9,173 nucleotides of DNA from Chitinophagales bacterium (GTDB lineage Bacteria > Bacteroidota > Bacteroidia > Chitinophagales > UBA10324): positions 1 to 9,173 of the forward strand of contig JACCZV010000271.1 of the NCBI GenBank assembly GCA_013695775.1, given 5' to 3'. This document shows positions 6,254 to 9,173 of this stretch, in pieces. Positions within the stretch are counted from its first letter, which is position 1. Each line of letters begins with the position of its first letter. The notes below the pieces were generated by a model. The model searched no databases, was not told where the DNA came from, and saw only the letters and a program-made list of their open reading frames with translations. The position numbers were made by a program, and so were the translations under genes.

Positions 6254-8356
6254 ATGATAGCCCAGATCATTTTCAGCGCTTGTTTATTGATCGCTGTTTA
6301 TTTTTTTTCAAGAAATGTAAGCAAGATCGTGCGCAACATAAATCTCGGTCGTGATGTGAGAATTAAGGGAGATAGAAAAAAAAGATGGACGATTTTATTG
6401 CTTGTAGCACTGGGCCAAACTAAAATGTTGAAGAAGCCAGTTGTTGGTTTTTTTCATCTCATCATTTACCTGGGATTCATCATTGTAAACATTGAAGTGC
6501 TGGAAATCATTATAGATGGTGTTTTTGGAACACACCGAGTGCTCTCCGAAATTTTTCCTGCAAATATTTACAGCCTTTTGATTGGGAGCTTTGAGGTGCT
6601 TGCATTCGGGGTGCTGCTTGCATGCATTGTTTTCCTTGCACGAAGAAACCTCGTGAAAGTGCCCCGGCTTGTGGCTGATGATTTAGATGGATGGCCGCGT
6701 AAGGATGCAAATTATATCCTGGTTATGGAAATTCTCTTAATGATCGCTTTTCTGTCCATGAATGCGACAGATCAGCTGTTGCAGGAAAAAGGAGAGGCTC
6801 ATTATTTTAAAGCTGGTGCTTTTCCTGTAAGTGCTACATTTTTTCAACCTGCATACACCTCGTTAACCACCTCATCATTGATATTTTTTGAGCGCTTTTT
6901 TTGGTGGTTTCACATTCTTGGAATATTGTTCTTTTTGAATTACCTCGTCATTTCGAAACATTTTCATATCCTCATTTCTTTCCCAAATGTTTTCTATTCT
7001 AACCTATTTCCAAAAGGGAAATTTAACAACCTCGATTCGGTGACCCGCGAAGTAAAATTGATGTTAGATCCGGCAGCAGAGAATATTGCGGAAGGAGAGC
7101 CTGCTCCCCGCTTCGGCGCGAAAGACGTCTATGATCTTTCCTGGAAACAATTGATGGATGCCTATTCCTGTACTGAATGCGGACGCTGTACCGCTGCTTG
7201 TCCTGCAAGCATCACAGGAAAAAAGCTCTCGCCCCGGTGGATTGTTATGAAGACGCGGGATCGCCTTGAAGAAGCAGGTAGAAACTACGATTTGCATGGC
7301 CCGAATTTTCGTGATAACAAGGCTTTGTTGGGTGATTATATAACACCGGAAGAATTATGGGCATGCACTACCTGCAATGCGTGCGTGGAAGAGTGTCCTG
7401 TGAATATATCGCCCTTAGATATTATCATGGATCTAAGGCGAAGCCTTGTGATGGAAGAATCGAAGATGCCCAATGAACTGGCAATGATGAGTTCTAATAT
7501 TGAAAACAATGGCGCACCGTGGCAGTTTTCACCTTCCGACCGGGCCAACTGGGTCGATGGGTTGGATATACCAATAATGAGCGATGTGGCTGCAAGGGGT
7601 GATGCTGTGGATGTTTTATTTTGGGTAGGCTGTGCAGGCTCATTTGATGAACGTAATAAAAATGTAACACGATCCTTTGCAAAGATTTTAAAGGCAGCAG
7701 ATATAAAATTCGCCGTGCTTGGTTTGGAAGAATCTTGCAATGGTGATCCCGCAAAGCGGGCGGGTAACGAATTTCTTTTTCAGATGCAGGCATTTACCAA
7801 CATCAATACCTTAAATAATTATGGTGTGAAAAGGATTGTGACAGCATGCCCCCACTGTTTCAATACTCTGAAAAATGAATACCCTGAGCTTGGTGGAAGC
7901 TATGAAGTCATTCATCATTCATCGTTTCTGCAACAATTACTGCTCGAAGGGAAGATAAAGATCAGGGAGAACAATTTATTAAGTCAAGAAAGCATTACCT
8001 ACCACGACTCATGTTACATCGGCAGGGGAAATGGGATTTATGAAGCGCCCAGGCAGGTGCTGGAATCTTTCAAGGCAGAATTAAGAGAGATGAAACGTTG
8101 CCGTACCAATGGATTCTGCTGTGGTGCCGGAGGAGCACAGGTCTTTAAAGAGGAAGAGCCGGGAAGAAGACGGGTGAATACAGAACGGGCCGCAGAAGCC
8201 ATAGCCACAGGCGCGAACACAATAGCTGTCGCTTGTCCCTTTTGCATGACGATGATGGATGATGGGTTGAAAAATCAAGGAGAGGAAATACCAAAACTTA
8301 AGGACATTGCCGAATTGGTGGCTGACTCCATGGAACAGGTCTCGCCGGTTTCTTAA
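6254..8356 (+). CDS. Membrane-bound iron-sulfur oxidoreductase, EtfD/FadF/HdrD-like (possible ETF:menaquinone oxidoreductase)
   Basis: The 700-aa protein has an N-terminal membrane domain with about five helices (near 3-20, 63-89, 104-130, 153-170, 212-242), NarI-like in style. H68, H220 and H238 are candidate haem b ligands; the 18-residue spacing of the last two equals that of two NarI ligands. Two [4Fe-4S] ferredoxin motifs follow: C306/C309/C312-C316 and C371/C374/C377-C381. Then come two CCG-type cysteine domains as in HdrD/GlpC: the first with C460, C495, C532, C535, where the CC pair is reduced to SCNGDPAKR; the second complete with C587, C622-C623, C661, C664. This order and length match EtfD/FadF-type proteins, which pass electrons from electron-transfer flavoprotein to menaquinone during fatty-acid oxidation. 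No etfAB is in the window, so the electron donor is inferred. A promoter precedes it and a likely terminator follows. Confidence 0.88.
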   Translation: MIAQIIFSACLLIAVYFFSRNVSKIVRNINLGRDVRIKGDRKKRWTILLLVALGQTKMLKKPVVGFFHLIIYLGFIIVNIEVLEIIIDGVFGTHRVLSEIFPANIYSLLIGSFEVLAFGVLLACIVFLARRNLVKVPRLVADDLDGWPRKDANYILVMEILLMIAFLSMNATDQLLQEKGEAHYFKAGAFPVSATFFQPAYTSLTTSSLIFFERFFWWFHILGILFFLNYLVISKHFHILISFPNVFYSNLFPKGKFNNLDSVTREVKLMLDPAAENIAEGEPAPRFGAKDVYDLSWKQLMDAYSCTECGRCTAACPASITGKKLSPRWIVMKTRDRLEEAGRNYDLHGPNFRDNKALLGDYITPEELWACTTCNACVEECPVNISPLDIIMDLRRSLVMEESKMPNELAMMSSNIENNGAPWQFSPSDRANWVDGLDIPIMSDVAARGDAVDVLFWVGCAGSFDERNKNVTRSFAKILKAADIKFAVLGLEESCNGDPAKRAGNEFLFQMQAFTNINTLNNYGVKRIVTACPHCFNTLKNEYPELGGSYEVIHHSSFLQQLLLEGKIKIRENNLLSQESITYHDSCYIGRGNGIYEAPRQVLESFKAELREMKRCRTNGFCCGAGGAQVFKEEEPGRRRVNTERAAEAIATGANTIAVACPFCMTMMDDGLKNQGEEIPKLKDIAELVADSMEQVSPVS

Positions 8357-8379
8357 GCTTTATTACTATCATCTCGAAT

Positions 8380-8422
8380 TCCAAATTTCTCAATATTAAA
8401 AAAGGAATTTGGATATTTTATT
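8380..8422 (+). terminator. Probable intrinsic terminator after the iron-sulfur protein gene
   Basis: TCCAAATTTCT (8380-8390) pairs with AGGAATTTGGA (8403-8413) over 11 positions with one T-G wobble and a 12-base loop, and the T-rich TATTTTATT follows. The stem is poor in GC, so termination may be partial. Its right arm overlaps the -33 element of the next gene's candidate promoter. Confidence 0.5.
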
Positions 8423-8442
8423 AGGCAAACACTTTTACTTTG
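8408..8442 (+). promoter_or_regulatory. Candidate promoter of the 160-aa protein gene
   Basis: TTTG (8408-8411) is followed after 23 bases by TTACTTTG (8435-8442), one mismatch to TAnnTTTG. Transcription would start near 8449, giving a leader of about 16 bases before ATG 8465. Confidence 0.4.
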
Positions 8443-8464
8443 CATATTCCAAAATCATAAATGC

Positions 8465-8947
8465 ATGGATCCATCTTCAAAAACGTGGATATATATGAGT
8501 AGCAGGCCCTTTACTGACCTGGAGACCACTGAAATTGAAATTGCAGTGAACCATTTCGCAAAAGCATGGACAGCACATGGTTCCAATCTTAAGGCATCGG
8601 GTGAAGTGAGGTTCAACAGGTTTATAATACTTATGGTTGATGAATCACATGCAGGAGCAAGTGGTTGCTCTATTGATAAATCTGTTCATTTTATAAAATC
8701 ACTAGAACAGCAATTTGACGTAGAGTTTTTCAATAGGTTACTTTTTGCGTGGAAGGAGAGAGATGAGATTCATGTTTCGACACTTAGTGCTTTTCCTGCT
8801 TTATATAATAATCATGAGATTACAGATGAAACCATTGTCTTTGACAATAACGTAACTACAAAAAAACAGTTTGATGAGAGATGGTTGGTTATATTAAGAG
8901 ATAGTTGGATGTTTCCGCGTCTTCGTAAGGCATCAATAAAAATATGA
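8465..8947 (+). CDS. Conserved Bacteroidota protein of unknown function (often labelled 'ABC transporter ATPase')
   Basis: This is a 160-aa soluble protein with no signal peptide or membrane helix. I recognise the type from Bacteroidota genomes by the segments WIYMSSRPFT (8-17), AKAWTAHGSNLKASGEVRFNR (32-52), DESHAGASGCSIDKSVHFIKSLE (59-81, with C68) and TIVFDNNVTTKKQ (123-135). From memory, homologues are often named 'ABC transporter ATPase', but there is no Walker A GxxxxGK[ST], no signature motif and no Walker B here, so that name is not supported. The nearly invariant-looking GASGCSID core, with its single conserved-looking cysteine, suggests a catalytic or binding site. The start is ATG 8465; an ATG at 8461 is in another frame. 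It follows the iron-sulfur oxidoreductase by 108 bp on the same strand, a neighbourhood I recall from other Bacteroidota. Function is unknown. Confidence 0.8.
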   Translation: MDPSSKTWIYMSSRPFTDLETTEIEIAVNHFAKAWTAHGSNLKASGEVRFNRFIILMVDESHAGASGCSIDKSVHFIKSLEQQFDVEFFNRLLFAWKERDEIHVSTLSAFPALYNNHEITDETIVFDNNVTTKKQFDERWLVILRDSWMFPRLRKASIKI

Positions 8948-9173
8948 CTGACAGTTGTAACAGAAGGATTATTGGCCTGCAATGTTTCACATACTTTATT
9001 GATCAGATTTTAGGAGGAGATAAAAACCGTTACGTTTGATTTGAGCAGTGTGTATTTCTCTTTCCGTGCAGGATGCATTTCTTACACCATGATTCGTCTG
9101 ATGCCCGTAAAAATTATATATTTTTGAAATATAAAATTAGCCAGAGCGTCATTCTAGTCAAATCCGTAGTGGT

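Noticed and set aside
7336..7793. Overlapping minus-strand open frames inside the iron-sulfur oxidoreductase gene
   Set aside because: Shadows of a gene whose cysteine motifs are all in frame on the plus strand; no motif or start signal supports them.
9011..9040. Very strong Shine-Dalgarno-like AGGAGGAGA downstream of the last gene
   Set aside because: No ATG or GTG follows at a usable distance; the nearby TTG at 9036 is stopped two codons later, and Bacteroidota rarely depend on such sites.
9117..9133. AT-only hairpin TATATTT-TTG-AAATATA
   Set aside because: No GC pairs and no clear adjacent gene end; expected by chance in such AT-rich sequence.
9073..9173. Open frame from ATG 9073 to the right edge (about 33 codons, begins MHFLHHDSSD)
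   Set aside because: Too short to judge, no ribosome site or recognisable motif, lies in AT-rich sequence; it may simply be open by chance. The rest of 8948-9173 also shows no supportable gene.

Overview
The window reads as a chromosomal stretch from a Bacteroidota bacterium, probably an environmental Chitinophagales/Saprospirales/Flavobacteriia-type lineage; this assignment is inferred. The evidence is a secreted metalloprotease ending in a type IX secretion (T9SS) sorting domain, several -7 boxes of the Bacteroidota form TAnnTTTG, start codons with little or no Shine-Dalgarno sequence, a low-GC genome, and a 160-aa protein of a type I know only from this phylum.

Layout, left to right. On the minus strand, positions 1-1392 hold an OsmC-family protein, an ABC-type ATPase, and the first 64 codons of a membrane protein that runs off the left edge and is probably the permease partner. 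The ATPase/permease junction carries a perfect 23-bp tandem duplication. On the plus strand, 1514-3158 is a two-gene unit: a small exported beta-rich protein directly followed, one base later, by lipoyl synthase (lipA). A 251-bp AT-rich gap precedes a 701-aa secreted M43-type metalloprotease with a PKD-like domain, a jelly-roll-like domain and a T9SS tail; it ends in a clear intrinsic terminator. A convergent PyrR-like phosphoribosyltransferase (5611-6123, minus) shares a 130-bp divergent promoter region with a 700-aa membrane-bound iron-sulfur oxidoreductase (6254-8356, plus), followed by a 160-aa protein (8465-8947). The last 226 bp contain no gene I can support.

Functionally this is mostly housekeeping and envelope/export content: lipoate cofactor synthesis, nucleobase salvage or regulation, quinone-linked electron transfer (the iron-sulfur protein resembles ETF:menaquinone oxidoreductases of the EtfD/FadF type), peroxide defence (OsmC) and extracellular proteolysis. 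I see no CRISPR array, prophage, insertion sequence, RNA gene or defence island, and no convincing undescribed multi-gene system. The most distinctive sequence-level observation is the 23-bp duplication, which appears to have converted an ATGA stop/start overlap into an 8-codon minicistron overlapping the permease start.
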